Shown here: positions 10,381 to 23,940 of the stretch, one piece after another
How the letters are laid out: each line of letters begins with the position of its first letter
Position numbering within the stretch: position 1 is the stretch's first letter
From: Acanthamoeba castellanii str. Neff
Taxonomy: Eukaryota; Discosea; Longamoebia; Acanthamoebidae
Direction of reading: 5' to 3'
DNA length: 64,000 nucleotides
Assembly (NCBI RefSeq): GCF_000313135.1
Contig: NW_004457654.1
Span: 1,006,730 to 1,070,729, forward strand
Notes under the pieces: generated by a model
What the model was told of the DNA's origin: nothing
Databases searched by the model: none
What the model saw: the letters and a program-made list of their open reading frames with translations, nothing else
Position numbers and translations under genes: made by a program

Positions 10381-13300
10381 CTACACGATCTCGAGGCCTG
10401 GGTGCTGCTCCATGACCTCGGCCTTGGTTCGGTTGCTGATGCCCTCGCGTCCGAGCACTATCTTGGACAGCGAGGGACACAGCTCCGGCACTTGCCTATG
10501 GCACACAACACACACACCACACAGACACACACGACACACACCACACACAAGTCAAAATTTATCAATGTTTGTGTCTCTGGGGGGGTCTGTGAGTACCGCA
10601 AGACGGGGGCGTCAAAGTTGGGACAGCCGGGGACGGCCAGCGTCTCCAGGTGCTGGAGTATCCGCAGGGCCTGCGTGAACGTGGCCGACGACAGCTGCTT
10701 GCAGTGCGACACCTTGAGGTCGATCAGATTCTTGCCGCACCTCATCAGCACCTGTGCGTGTGCGGTGTGGGCGTGTGCGGTGTGGGCGTGTGCGGTGTGT
10801 GCGGTGTGTGCGGTGGGGCGTGTGCGGTTAATGATGCAACGCGTTGCGCTGTGGAGGTGAAGAACAAAAAGTACCTCGAGAAGGGCCTCGTCGCCCATGG
10901 AGCACATGGAGAGGTCCAGGTCGCGTATGTCGGTGCAGGTCTGCGCCAGGCAGCGCAGCGTGGCGTCCTGGATGCTGGTCGACTGGGCAAACACCACCGA
11001 CGACAGGTTGGGCATCCTGCACGCACGCGTTCATCGTGAGCGCACATCTGTGTGCGTGTGTCGTGCGTGTGTCGTGCGTGTGTCGTGTCGTGTGCGTGTG
11101 CGGTGGTGCGTGTGCGGTGGTGCGTGTGCGGTGGTGCGTGTGCGTGTGCGCACCGTCGGACGAGGCTGACGGCCATTTCGTCGGGGAATTGGGGGCAACT
11201 GGAGACGAAGAGGTACTGCAGGGTGGGCAGTGCGGTGGTCCGTATCTCGGGCCCTTCGTCGCTCGAGCCCGGCAAGCCCAGGTTCGCGCAGCCTTCGGGG
11301 GACCCGCCACCAACATATATGTGATTTGTTAAGGTGGCGGTCGCGGTGGCGCTGGTGGGTAGTACCGGAGAGGAAGAGCTTGGCGAGGACGGGCAGGTTG
11401 TCGAGGAGGTGGTGCACGCAGCGCATGTTGGTGACTTTCAGGCAGTTGGACAGAATGAGCCACTCGAGCCGCGGCAAGAACCCTGTGTGCGCGTGCGACA
11501 GCACGAGCGGCGCGTGAGACAATGACACGACACACACGAGACACGCAGCATACGACACGCGGCGCGTACCGTTGGCGAGGTGCATCACGCCCTCGTCGCT
11601 GATGTTGGTGTCGGAGAAGGTGAGGTAGGTCAGGCAGGAGAGCCGCGCGATGTGCCCCAGGTTGCTGTCCCGCACATGCGTCGAGCGCGACACATCCTGA
11701 GCGTGTGCGTGTGCCATCGTGCGTGTGGGTGTGCGTGTGCGTGTGCGTGTGCGTGTGCGTGTGCCATCGTGCGTGTGCCATCGTGCGTGTGCCATCGTGC
11801 GTGTGCCATCGTGCGTGAGCGTAGAGGCTTATGGTAGAAAGGGGGAATGGAGGAGGCGCGCGAACCAGAGCCTGAAGGTTGTGCATGGCGGACAGGCTCT
11901 CCTCGCCAAAGGTGGCGATCAACGGGTTGCAACCCGACAGCTCCAAGAGCTTCATCCCTTGGCAATGCCTGCGTTGTGTTTGGATTTGCCACCAAACAGT
12001 TTACAAAACACAAATATAATATTACAATAAAACATAATAATATAATATAAAGAATTCTAAATGAATAAACAGACAAAAAAAGGTGAGGGAAGAGCACTCT
12101 TGGAGGGCGTGGATGACTTTGCCCGTGACGAGCTCGCAGTTGGCCAGGTAGAGCGTGTTCAGCGAAGGGCACTGACGAGCCACCTCGCACAGGGACAGAT
12201 TCGTGACTCGAACGCACCCGGAAAGGTTCAACACCTGCGCACACGAAGTGTGTTGGTTGATGATGGTTGATGGTGGTTGATGGTGGTTGGTGATGGTTGA
12301 TGGTGGTTGGTTGATGTTGGTTGGTTGGTTGGTGGTGGGTGGTGGTTGGATGGATGGCGAGAAGACGCACGTTGAGTTCCTTGCAGTGGTAGGCGATCTC
12401 GAGCACTCCGATGTCGGTGACGAGTGAGCAGCTCGACAGATAGAGCGCCCGCATCTCACGGCAACTGCGCGCAAAGGCCTGCACCGTTTCGTTGGTCACC
12501 ACGGGGCAGTTGGACAGATACAGCGTCCGCAGTCGCCGGCAGCTGATCGCCATAACACACGGAAGAATGTCAACCATGCGAATTGGTTTAAAATACATAA
12601 ATAAAAATATAAATAAAAATAAAAATATACAAAATAGGCAGTATTGTTATCAGTTATTATTAATTAAAAAAATAAAGCGTACCTTGCGCCGATCATCCGC
12701 AGGGTTTGGTCTGAGGCCGAGCAGCTGGTCAAATCGAGGAACTGAAGCGTCGAAGCGCACGACGCAGCAGCTGCAGCACGACACGACACGACCAACGACA
12801 CGACACACAGCACAACCACACAGAACACGATCAGCGACACGACACACGGTGGGGCAGCCCGAGTAAGCCGAGGAGGCGCGGTACCGATGGCGGCCAGAGC
12901 CGAATCGGCGATTCTCTTGCAGCGGCCGAGGCCGAGCTCCTCGAGCTCGGGGGCTCGAGCCAAGAGGCGGGCGAGGCCGCCCGACGCTGCGGTGTCGGTG
13001 AGACGGCAGCGCGAAAGCGACAGCGCTCGCAGCGCCGTGCAGTGTTCAGGAAGCACCCCAAAGATCGACGCATTGGTGATCTGCACAAGGCCTCGTTCCT
13101 TATTGGCGCACACGACACGACACGACACGACACGACACGACACGACACGACACGACACGACACGACACGACACGTGGTGTCGTACCTTGGGACAGGCGAA
13201 GACGATCAATTCCTGAAGGTCGTTGCAGGCCTGCGCGAGCGAGACTATTGCGGCATCGCTCACGTTCGTGCAGCGGGTGAGATCGATTTTTCTGCGCAAC

Positions 13301-14710
13301 GGCGCGTTTCGTTGTCAGATGGTGGTGCCAGGCACGCACGAACGGTCGACGTAGACAAGACCGAGTCCTCGGCCAGGGCGATCGTACCGCAGGTTGGGGC
13401 AGCATTTGGCCACGGTGGCGACCACTTGATCGTTGACTCGCGGGCACCGCGTGATGTCCAGGCTCGTCAGTGGCAGCCCCGCCCCATCCGCCATTTTATC
13501 TGCACCACACGTCCATCAGACGGACACGACACACACACACACACACACACAACTACCAGTATTACTACCACCACCACCAACACACACGACTCACACACGA
13601 CACACACAACTGCAATGATGGCTCGCATACCTGACAGTTCGGTGAAGAAGGCGATGAGATCCTTGGAGGTCATGTTGACGCACCGCGAGAGGGAGAGGTG
13701 GGTCAGGTGGAGGCACGGCGTCGCCAGGATCCGCGCCAGGGTGCGCCGGGTGAGGTTCTCGCCGCCGGCCAGTGACAGCTGCCGCATCTCGGGGTCCAGG
13801 AAGTGCCCCACGTTGTCGTCGCTCAGCACCTTGCGACTGATCGCCGTCGCCAGCAGCGACTCAGCGATCGGCTGCGGCAGCGTCGAACCGAGCGACACCG
13901 ACAACGCCGACGACGATGATGATGAAGACGAGTTCAGGCGCAGGTGCGACATCATGTCGGTCATGACGGCGTCGACGCAGAGGTCCTTGAGCGGCAGAAG
14001 GCCCTTGACCAAGGTAAGGGAGTCGCGAGGCCTGGCGGGGAGGAGTTCGAACTCGTAGATGGAGATGAGCTCGTGCGGCTGCACGTCGCCGTAGATGTCG
14101 CGCAGGATGGCGGCCAGCTCCTCGCGGCCGCTGAACCCGTCGCGCCTGGCGTCCGCCTCCGTGATCGCCGCGTAGGGCTTGACCTCGAGCGCCTTGATGC
14201 GCAGAGACCCGACAATCTCTGTGGCGCCAAGGCTGCATTGAGCGTGCGTGTGCGTGTGCGGTGTGTGGCGCAGAGCAAGAAGAGAGTACCCTGAGAGGGG
14301 TTGAGCTGCAGGGGCAGCACAGGGGCCGAAGGGCAATGGATGTGGCCCGGGAAGTAGCGGATGGTGGTCGTCTTTTTGCCGCTCTCCACCAGCGGATAGA
14401 ACGCTTCTCTGTTTTGCACATTCAGTAAAATAAGAAGATATATCCATGAGATGTCTGGCCGTATGCTGTCGTTAACTCTCACCACCTCATCCACCACTTC
14501 ATCAAAAGAGCGTGGCAGCTAAGATCTGTGCACGAACCTCAGACCTATAACGGGACGGACGTGGCGGGGCACGCTAGGAAAATCTATTTGCAGCTGGGCG
14601 AGTAGTGGCGCAGCGTCGTCGGTGTGCGGGCACGCAAGCTGCATCACCGACTCATCTTCGGGTGTGTCCCCAACGGCGCTCGGTGCGATGCACAGCCGGT
14701 ACCCACGCAT
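10381..14710 (-). CDS. ASCH-domain / leucine-rich-repeat fusion protein
   Basis: An 862-residue model from 16 exons, in gene order: 14710-14538, 14408-14290, 14218-13631, 13499-13388, 13291-13186, 13080-12885, 12770-12683, 12542-12371, 12234-12098, 11968-11866, 11696-11570, 11482-11366, 11292-11154, 11016-10875, 10751-10597, 10495-10381. About residues 55-170 resemble an ASCH domain: FYPLVESGKKTTTIRY, then LRIKALEVKPYAAITEADAR and EELAAILRDIYGD. ASCH folds are RNA-binding or coregulator-linked modules. The rest is a run of roughly 20 cysteine-type LRRs (L.L..C..VT...), as in F-box/LRR and AMN1 proteins, but I see no F-box. Start is the ATG at 14710; an in-frame intron joins VRPVIGL to REAFYP. 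The role is unknown; a scaffold or substrate-recognition protein is plausible. Confidence 0.8.
12244..12350. repeat. intronic GGTTGATGGT-type minisatellite
   Basis: Tandem variants of GATGGTTGGT/TGGTTGATGG lie in the intron of the ASCH-LRR gene between exons 12542-12371 and 12234-12098. This unit differs from the CGTGTG-type repeats in most neighbouring introns. Confidence 0.8.
13109..13173. repeat. intronic (CACGA)n pentanucleotide array
   Basis: About 12 near-perfect copies of CACGA sit in the intron between exons 13291-13186 and 13080-12885 of the ASCH-LRR gene. On the gene strand the repeat reads TCGTG. Confidence 0.9.
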
Positions 14711-15640
14711 CTACGTTTTTTGTTTTTTTTTCTTGTTTGCTTTTTTCCTTGCCTTTTTCCTTGCTTCCTTCTTGTTTTTTTAAGTGAATTTCAAGCCGTC
14801 CGCCATTGGTCTCTGTAGCCAATGCAAAATCAAAAAATAGAGGTCACCGGGACATTGGACACGGGACTCAGCCGTTACCTCCTTTGCTCTCTAAGATGCA
14901 TGATGGATGCCTAAGCGGATAGAACTGCCCTGGGGCTTTTCAACGTGCCCTCTTGTGGTGATAATGCGGTGGATGGCCATGATGACGCGACGTTCTTCTC
15001 CCGCTTATCCTACCTGAAGAAACTCGAGGAGTGTTTAAAGTCGTTCATGGTTATGAACCAAGGGTCAAGCTTCCTCCTCTTGGAGTCTTTGGGGCACCAC
15101 CACGACCCTGGCGTGGGTCTTGAGACTCACTCCGGGTCACCTCCGGAGGCCTTTCTATTTTATGCCAACTTGGCCAATGGCGCGGGCAGGGCCGGGCGGC
15201 CAGGGATGGGCATCCATCAAGTTGTGGCCTCATGAGGTGAACGATCATCTGCAAGGAGAGGAGAAAGATTGTGAGGTCCAGCTCCAGCGCCATCACCACC
15301 TTTTCTTCCACAACATCTTCTAAGATAATAGTAGACGGGGGAAGGGGAGGGGGAATAGTACCGTCTCGTGGGCTCACTCTGCGCCTTGCTGGGCCTGGTT
15401 GGAAGCGAGAAGGGCACATAACTTAAAACAGCCGGCTATGTCCGCCTGACAAGCTGTGCTCAACTCACCTTCCCCAGCCTGCTCTCACCCAGCGAGCCAC
15501 AAGGGAGGGCAAGCTCTCGTTTCCGCGGTGCGCCATGGCGCCAAGCGTGCAAAAACGCGTTTCCGCAGTGCGATGGCGCGAAACTGCCTTCCCCAGATTC
15601 CAGACGCAACATATGTATATTAGCAAAAAATGAAAAGATG
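14711..15640. other. non-coding or weakly coding region
   Basis: Contains the 5' flank of the ASCH-LRR gene, including a T-rich stretch at about 14714-14782, and the 3' flank of the tRNA-Pro gene. The longest plus ORF (14945-15235) has no recognisable motif and no exon-like neighbours. A pair of similar 20-mers 40 bp apart (from 15521 and 15561) and a 12-bp palindrome GCGCCATGGCGC at 15530-15541 are present. Confidence 0.45.
15625..15636 (-). terminator. RNA polymerase III terminator of tRNA-Pro
   Basis: On the minus strand, T runs (TTTT, then TTTTTT) follow within about 5-15 nt of the mature tRNA 3' end. Confidence 0.75.
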
Positions 15641-15711
15641 GGGCGCCGCCCGGAATCGAACCGGGGCCTCTCGCACCCTAAGCGAGAATTTTACCACTTA
15701 ACTACGGCGCC
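15641..15711 (-). tRNA. tRNA-Pro (anticodon AGG)
   Basis: The minus strand folds as a 71-nt cloverleaf. The acceptor arm pairs GGCGCCG with CGGCGCC and has discriminator C. The anticodon stem is CTCGC/GCGAG around the loop TTAGGGT, giving anticodon AGG (proline). The T arm carries the B-box GGTTCGATTCC. The D arm is TAGTTAAGTGGTA. The anticodon arm matches the conserved eukaryotic tRNA-Pro arm. No intron is present and CCA is not encoded. Confidence 0.96.
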
Positions 15712-15875
15712 TATTGGTTGCTGGAAGACGAAACTCGGGTATCCCGGCAGTATGTTCCCGATCAAACGCTCTCCTCTCCGAACGGGGTACGAAGGCGGCC
15801 CAGCAGCGTGGTTCTCTTGGAGAAGGAGTGTATTTACAGCTGCGATCGCAGTGTATGTTCATGATGCGGAAGGGA

Positions 15876-16517
15876 CTAGTGGTTGTCCGCCACCGGTGGC
15901 GGTGTCCTGTCTTCGGCCGACATGCACTCGCTCTCCTGCTCCTCGATGGGCATGTTCCTCCTGCGCTTGGAGGGACTGCCGTGCCGATCGCCCATCGAGT
16001 TCGCTCGTACCCTCTCCACAAGCGACAGCACTTCGGACAGGCTCATGGCGAGGTCATCGACCTCGCTCTTGTTCCCTGTGCTGCCGCTCGAAGAGGCCCT
16101 CCGCTCTCGTCCAAGCGCGACTTCGCCCTCGTCGTCTTCCCCTTCATCATCTTCGATCACTCGTTCGGCGTCTTCATCAAGTTGCTTCTTGTAGAACGCA
16201 ACTATCTCCTGAGCCAAGGGGCGCAGCTGCGCCGTGAGGAGCCGCTCCTTTTCCTGGATCCAGAACTGCCATTCCTTGAGCGCGGCAGACATCGCATCGA
16301 AACCGCTGGCACTACGCCACAGCTGGATCTTCTCCGTGGCCGCCGCCTCGGCGCGCTTCACCTCGGCCGACACCGCCAGCAGCCGATCAAATTTATCATC
16401 AATGTCTGAATCGTCCGCACCGCCAACGGACGACTGTCTGCTCTTGCGCTTGCCCACTTTCCTCGAAGTCGAAGGAAGATCCCTCTCCATCGCAGGGCTT
16501 CCCTCGTCTTCCTCCAT
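15876..16517 (-). CDS. hypothetical protein with central coiled-coil-like helix
   Basis: An uninterrupted 213-residue ORF starting at the ATG at 16517. It has an acidic/basic N-terminus with KRKSR, a helical segment (about residues 40-115, including ALKEWQFWIQEKERLL and EIVAFYKKQLDEDAERV), an acidic stretch, a second helical part (SLSEVLSLVERVRANS) and a basic KRRR motif. I do not recognise the family. It is head-to-head with the channel gene at 16701, with 183 bp between start codons. Lack of introns is unusual here, but codon use and residue bias look coding. Confidence 0.6.
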   Translation of the reverse strand: MEEDEGSPAMERDLPSTSRKVGKRKSRQSSVGGADDSDIDDKFDRLLAVSAEVKRAEAAATEKIQLWRSASGFDAMSAALKEWQFWIQEKERLLTAQLRPLAQEIVAFYKKQLDEDAERVIEDDEGEDDEGEVALGRERRASSSGSTGNKSEVDDLAMSLSEVLSLVERVRANSMGDRHGSPSKRRRNMPIEEQESECMSAEDRTPPPVADNH

Positions 16518-16700
16518 CTATCTCGCAGATCTCTCTTGTTGCCCTTCCCAGGTGTGATTTTTCGTTTTCATTTTCGAGCCGTAGGTCCACATATTTTAAG
16601 AATTTCAGCCCGAAAGCACCCGACATTGTCGTCATTCCAGAAAGACCAGTCTGGAGAGAGAAGGCTGGGGGGATCATAAACAGAAGGACGCGTTGCGTGG
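16518..16700. promoter_or_regulatory. probable bidirectional promoter region
   Basis: The 183 bp lie between the start codons of two divergent genes and must hold both 5' UTRs and promoters. No specific element was identified. Confidence 0.45.
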
Positions 16701-19700
16701 ATGGCACACATGGAGACCACTCTGCCGCCAGGGGTGGCGGCACTGCCTGCGCATCATGTGGCGCGCGCAGGCGCGACGATTACCAACAGCACGGGCGAAG
16801 ATTTGTCGTTCGAAAAATTCTACACTTCGATCTACATCAACATGGCGATCGGTGCACTCTGCATAGTTGGCTTCTCTCTCATCCACAGGCGCAAAATATT
16901 CGGCCTCTACCGATTCTACGCCCCACGAAAGAAGGCGATCGATAATCCCATCTCGGCCACATTCTGGAAGAGCTTGGTCCTTTGGATCTGGCAAAGCTTG
17001 AGGTACGACGAGGGTTCAACCTGCTCTTCCATAAAGGGAACACCAAGAGCAATTATTATTTAATTATTAATACTTCAAAACAAAATAGATACACGGACGA
17101 CCGGCTGTGGCGAACGCACGGCCCAGACGCACTGGTTTATGTGCAGTTCATTCGCTTGTGCCTCGGGGTGCGTACAAACTACCACCTCGTGCGCTTGTTC
17201 TTCGTTCGTGTCGGACTCTAACGCCACATATACTATGATGCAGATGAGCATTGCGCTGCTGTTCGTGGGCCTGATCATCGTGCTCCCCATCAACTATTCG
17301 GGCACCAACGACTACAAGGTGACCGAGATGGGCCGCTTCACCATCTCCAACCTCCACGACGACGATCCCAAGATGATCGCTCACAGTTGCGTCGCCTTTC
17401 CCTTTCTCGCGTCCCCCGTGCCCCAGCGCGCCCAACACTAACGCACGTGTCCTTTCTTTCCTCACACGACACCACACACACCCACACACACACCGCAGTC
17501 GTGTTCACCTACCTGTATTCCTTTGGCGGGTATGCGATCATGTGGTGGAGCTACCGGCACTATGCCGTCGTACGCCGACGGTACATGGACCGGTAAGTGG
17601 TTTGCGCCCACCGTCATGCCACAACCGCGCGCACGCGTGATTCAATGTCTATCCGTGATTATGGTGGCGCTCACGTTCTGTGCCGCGTCTGTTTGTTTGT
17701 CGGATGCTTGCAGGAGCGAGCCGCGCAGTTTCACGCTGCTGCTCAGAAACATTCCCGACCGCCTGATGGACAAACCCGAGCTTCAACGATGGTACCATGT
17801 CGTGTGTGTCGTATGTGTGTCGTATGTGTGTCGTATGTGTGTCGTATGTGTGTCGTATGTGTGTCGTGTGTGTGTCGTGTGTGTCGTGTGTGTGTCGTGT
17901 GTGTCGTGTGTGACGCTGACAAGCGCATGCTTAGGTTCGAGGACCACATGCACACGAAAGTGGTGGACGTGCAGTTCGTCTACTCGGCGCAGTCGCTGGA
18001 CCGCCTGAAGAAGAAGCGGAACAAGTACTTGGACAAGCTCGAGCGGGCCGAGATCACCTACCAGCGGAGGAAGCAGAAGCAGGAAAGGCGCGAGCAGGCC
18101 AAGTCCCAGGACGTCGGCTTTTGGGACGGGTATCGCACTCTCACGTGTCCTGTGCGGTCGTGCGTGTGCGGTCGTGCGTGTGCGGTTGTGTGTGCGCTGA
18201 CTGACCATGTTTTGTGTTTTTCATAGCGTGTTGGAACGCGTCAGCTATTGCCTCTCGTGCAACTGGTTCCGCTCCAAGAACGAGTACCAGACGCTCGACG
18301 ACCTTCGGCCGGTCAAGCGGCTTGGCTTCTTCGTGTTTTCCTACTGCGGACCCAAGGTGGACGCCATCACCTACTACAGGGAAAAGATCAAGAAAGTCAA
18401 CCGCGTCATCAAAGCCCACCTCAGGTGTGTTTCGATTCGCGTGTTGTGCGTGTGTCGTGCCGTGTGCCGTGTAACCAATGCGAATCACGTGTGGCAGGTC
18501 ATCTGTGGTAGAAAAGAGATTCAAGAAGGCGCACTCGGCATTCATCACGTTCGATTCGATGTATCCCGCCCGCGCGCCGCCGCAGCCCTTCATCGATCCC
18601 CACCTCATGAAAGTCGAAGCGGCGCCCGGTACCTTACATGCTTCCACCGCACGCACACGACCGCACACGACACACACGACACACACGACACACACACACA
18701 CACACACACGACACACCCTCACGACTCGAGTTGTCTGCAGAGCCGTCGGACGTCCATTGGGAGCAAGTGACGATCCCCTACTTCTCGCGGATCGTGCGTC
18801 AGCTCCTGGTCAGCGGGGCGTTGACGTTCTTGATCGTCCTGTGGGTGTTCCCGGTCGTCGCCGTTCAGTCGCTGGCCAACCTGCAGACCCTGTCCAAGGT
18901 CGAATACCTCACCTGGCTCCAACGTACGTAACTGTGTGTGTCGTGCGTGCGGTGTGTGTGTGTGTGTGTGTCGTGTGGTGTGTGTGTGTGTCGTGGTGTG
19001 TGTGTGTGTGTATGAGCGCCACCTTACACTCTCGTCGACAACAACGCAGCGATTATTGAGGTGATGAACGACATCAGCCCTCAGATCCTGGCGGTGGTGG
19101 AGGGCTTCCTGCCCTCCCTGGTGCTGCTGATCTTCATCTCCATCACCAAGCCCATAATCGAGCTCCTCTACTCGCACCAGGGCGAGTCGAGCTATTCGAG
19201 GATCGAGTGGATGACCATGGCCACCTACTGGGGCTTCCTCATCTTCAACGTCTTCCTCGTCTCCACCATCGGTGGCGCCATATTGAAGGTAATCTTTCCG
19301 CGGCTTCGCTCTTCACGAAACCACCACCACTCAACCTGTATGTGTGTCGTGTGTCGTGTGTCGTGTGTCGTGTCGTGTGTGGTCTGCAGGTCTTGGATGA
19401 TTTCGTTGACAATCCGCGCTCGATCATCAACCTGCTGGCGTCGTCGCTGCCGCAGCAGAGCGGCTTCTTCATCAACTACCTCTTGATCGCCGGTACGAAG
19501 GACCCCAACACTACACGCGGCCAGGAGGAGCTCATAGTTAGTCATCACTTCGTGCACTTCTTCCCAGGCTTTGGTCGTCTCCCGCTGAAGCTCTTCCGGT
19601 TGCCCGCACTCGTCCAGCGTATCTTCACCATCATCCTCTGCAAACCCGTCACCGAACGCGAGGTGCGCACACAAGTCCTATTCTGTTGGTTTCTGATTGT

Positions 19701-21643
19701 TGATTGTTGAGATGTTTGACATTCTTTCATTCTTTTGCGTGTGCGCACATACAGAAGAAGAAGCAATACCGCCCAGAGTCATTCGACTACTCGCTCGAGG
19801 TGGCTGAGGAGCTGTTGGTGCGCTGCCGCCACCCCCAATGTGCTCCTCCCATCAAAGCTCACAAAACTGAGTATATGGCGTGGTCTTTGGGGGGGGGGCT
19901 GCGCTGGTACCTGGTCAGGTCTTCACGCTGACGCTGTGCTACAGCTTGATGGCGCCGCTGATCACCATCTTTGGCTTCGCCTACTTCTGTCTGGTGTTCC
20001 TCATCAACCGATACAACCTCATCTACGTCAACGAGCAGCGGTGGCAGGGCGGCGGTATGCGTCTCGCATTTCCTTCCGCGTTGCCCGAATTCTGTGGCGT
20101 GTGTTGTGCCGCATCTCACACACGCGTGGTTTATCGGTTTTAGGCACCATGTGGTCCATCGTCTACCATCTCTTCATGGCGGCTATTCTCCTTTTCCAGC
20201 TCATCATGCTCGGCATTCTCGGTACGACGTGACAGCGCCAATGACGCACGCACGACACACACGACACACATAAAGTTGGCTCACACGCTCTGTGTCGCGG
20301 GGGGGGGTCCAGGTCTGTCGCAGTACGGAGGCGGCCTCACGCTCGTGGTCTTGCCCTTCATCACGGCCGTCCTGTGGTTTTGGATCCACAAGCACTGGGG
20401 CCACACCACCACCTGGGGGTACGTCGCACCACCAGTGTTGCGACCACACACACACACACACGACACAACACACACACACACGACACAACACACACACACA
20501 CGACACAACACACACACACACACACACCGCACGCACGCACGACTCACGACACACACACACACACACACACGGCACGCACGCACGCACACCTCTCACTCGT
20601 CTTGCCTATCAGGACCGCTGGAAGGCACGGACGTGATCAAGCCGCAGTCGTGGGACGAGTTCGTCGGTACTTGTGCTGCGCCCTGGCCCGCGCCACGCCG
20701 GCGACGACTAACGATCTTTGTGTGGGGGCGTCCAGGTGCCTATCTGCAGCCTCCGTTGCAGCGCGACGAGGAGGACGCGGTGGACAACGGGTGGTACGAC
20801 GAGGACAACGAGGAAAAGTCCGCGCAGGAGCGCCAGATCGATGAGTCTAGTCTGGGCGGTGCCGAGCTCTGGAGCTGGAAGACTGCCAAGCTGCAGGACG
20901 CAGTCCGGTTCGTTCACACCACACAAACACACGACACACACGACACACACACACACGCACACACGGCACGCGCGCGTGGTAAAAAACCTAATGGTTGCTC
21001 TGTATGCAGGCGGAGCAAGAACAGGCTGCTGGGTAAGAAGCAGCCCACGTTCATTTCGCCGCTGCTCGACCCGCTGCTCGGCGACGCCCTCCTGCTAGAC
21101 CTCACCTCCGACGGCGAAAGCGATGACGAGGCCGGGGCCGGGTCAGCCGACAGCCGACGAGGGACCTACCAACAGCCGCAGCTCGGCGGCGGCCGTGCCA
21201 GCGGCGGCAGCAGCGGGGCCAGCAGTGGGGCGGAAGACAACGGCAGCGGCAGGCGCAGGCGGCGGACGGGCTCGAGTGGCGGTAAGACGGAGGAGAGGAG
21301 GAGCACCAACAGCAGCAGGAAGGGCAAGGAGAAGCACCACAGCGCCCGCCGGTCGGTGGAGGACGTGGAGCGGGAGGAGGACGGAAGCGAACGCTACAGC
21401 GTGGGCGGCGACGTGGAGCAGGGTGAGGCCGGGTGGAAGCGCGTGAGCGCACGCCACGGCGACGAAGACTACACGACGACCACGACGACGGCAGCGACGC
21501 CGCCGATGGCGAGCCCACGACGGCGGCCCGTCGTGGATGAGGCAAACAACGCGGATCCGTCCAGCTCGACGGAGAGCAGCTTCAGCCCCAGCGCCAGCGT
21601 CGGCGATGAACGACTCGCCATCCTGCGATCCACCGACGCGTGA
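16701..21643 (+). CDS. CSC1/OSCA/TMEM63-like mechanosensitive channel
   Basis: About 1026 residues from 19 exons: 16701-17002, 17089-17167, 17244-17385, 17499-17592, 17714-17791, 17935-18129, 18227-18424, 18498-18628, 18741-18923, 19050-19288, 19390-19492, 19568-19662, 19755-19817, 19919-20054, 20144-20221, 20313-20418, 20613-20666, 20736-20907, 21010-21643. Features: three N-terminal TM segments; AHIVFTYLYS; the cytosolic RNA-recognition-like loop (RSFTLLLRNIPDRL, then FKKAHSAFITFDS); and the core TM bundle (ILAVVEGFLPSLVLLIFISI, IFGFAYFCLVFLI, LPFITAVLWFWI). The family forms hyperosmolality- or stretch-gated cation channels. The last ~190 residues are a low-complexity Ser/Gly/Glu tail. Odd point: joining 20418 to 20613 is out of frame by one base at a GGGGG run (20415-20419). 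Everything else stays in phase. Confidence 0.84.
17805..17912. repeat. intronic GTATGTGTGTC-type tandem repeat
   Basis: Repeated 11-nt units that turn into GTGTGTCGT units fill most of the intron 17792-17934. It ends with CGCTGAC 18-24 nt before the acceptor AG. Confidence 0.85.
20444..20590. repeat. intronic CA-rich repeat array
   Basis: (CA)n broken by CGACACAACA units, repeated at 20-nt spacing three times near 20459-20520. It fills the intron between exons ending 20418 and starting 20613 of the channel gene. Confidence 0.85.
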
Positions 21644-21911
21644 GCGGCGTGCTTGTTTTTTGTGCGCAAAACGCGCAGCCTTGTAACGAACAAATTTTTT
21701 GGCGGCAAAACTGAAGGGTTTGGGCGGCAAGACTGACGATTTTGCCGGCGCGGACTCGGAAAAAGGCGGAAGAAAAAGACGACACAAACGAGAGGGGAAT
21801 TCCATTAGCATCATCAATCGATCTCTACTGGCGTCTCGATCGCTTGGAGCATTTGGAGAGTTCACGGAGGACGATTGAATTGGCTTATTGATTGATAAAG
21901 AAGCAGGAGGA

Positions 21912-23940
<2,029 letters not shown>

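Noticed and set aside
14945..15235. Plus-strand 96-residue ORF as a gene
   Set aside because: Composition and lack of motifs give no support; it is probably chance in non-coding DNA.
20276..20620. His/Thr-rich open frames through CA repeats (THTHTH-type proteins) and their Cys/Val-rich complements
   Set aside because: They are translations of intronic microsatellites and have no residue pattern beyond the repeat.
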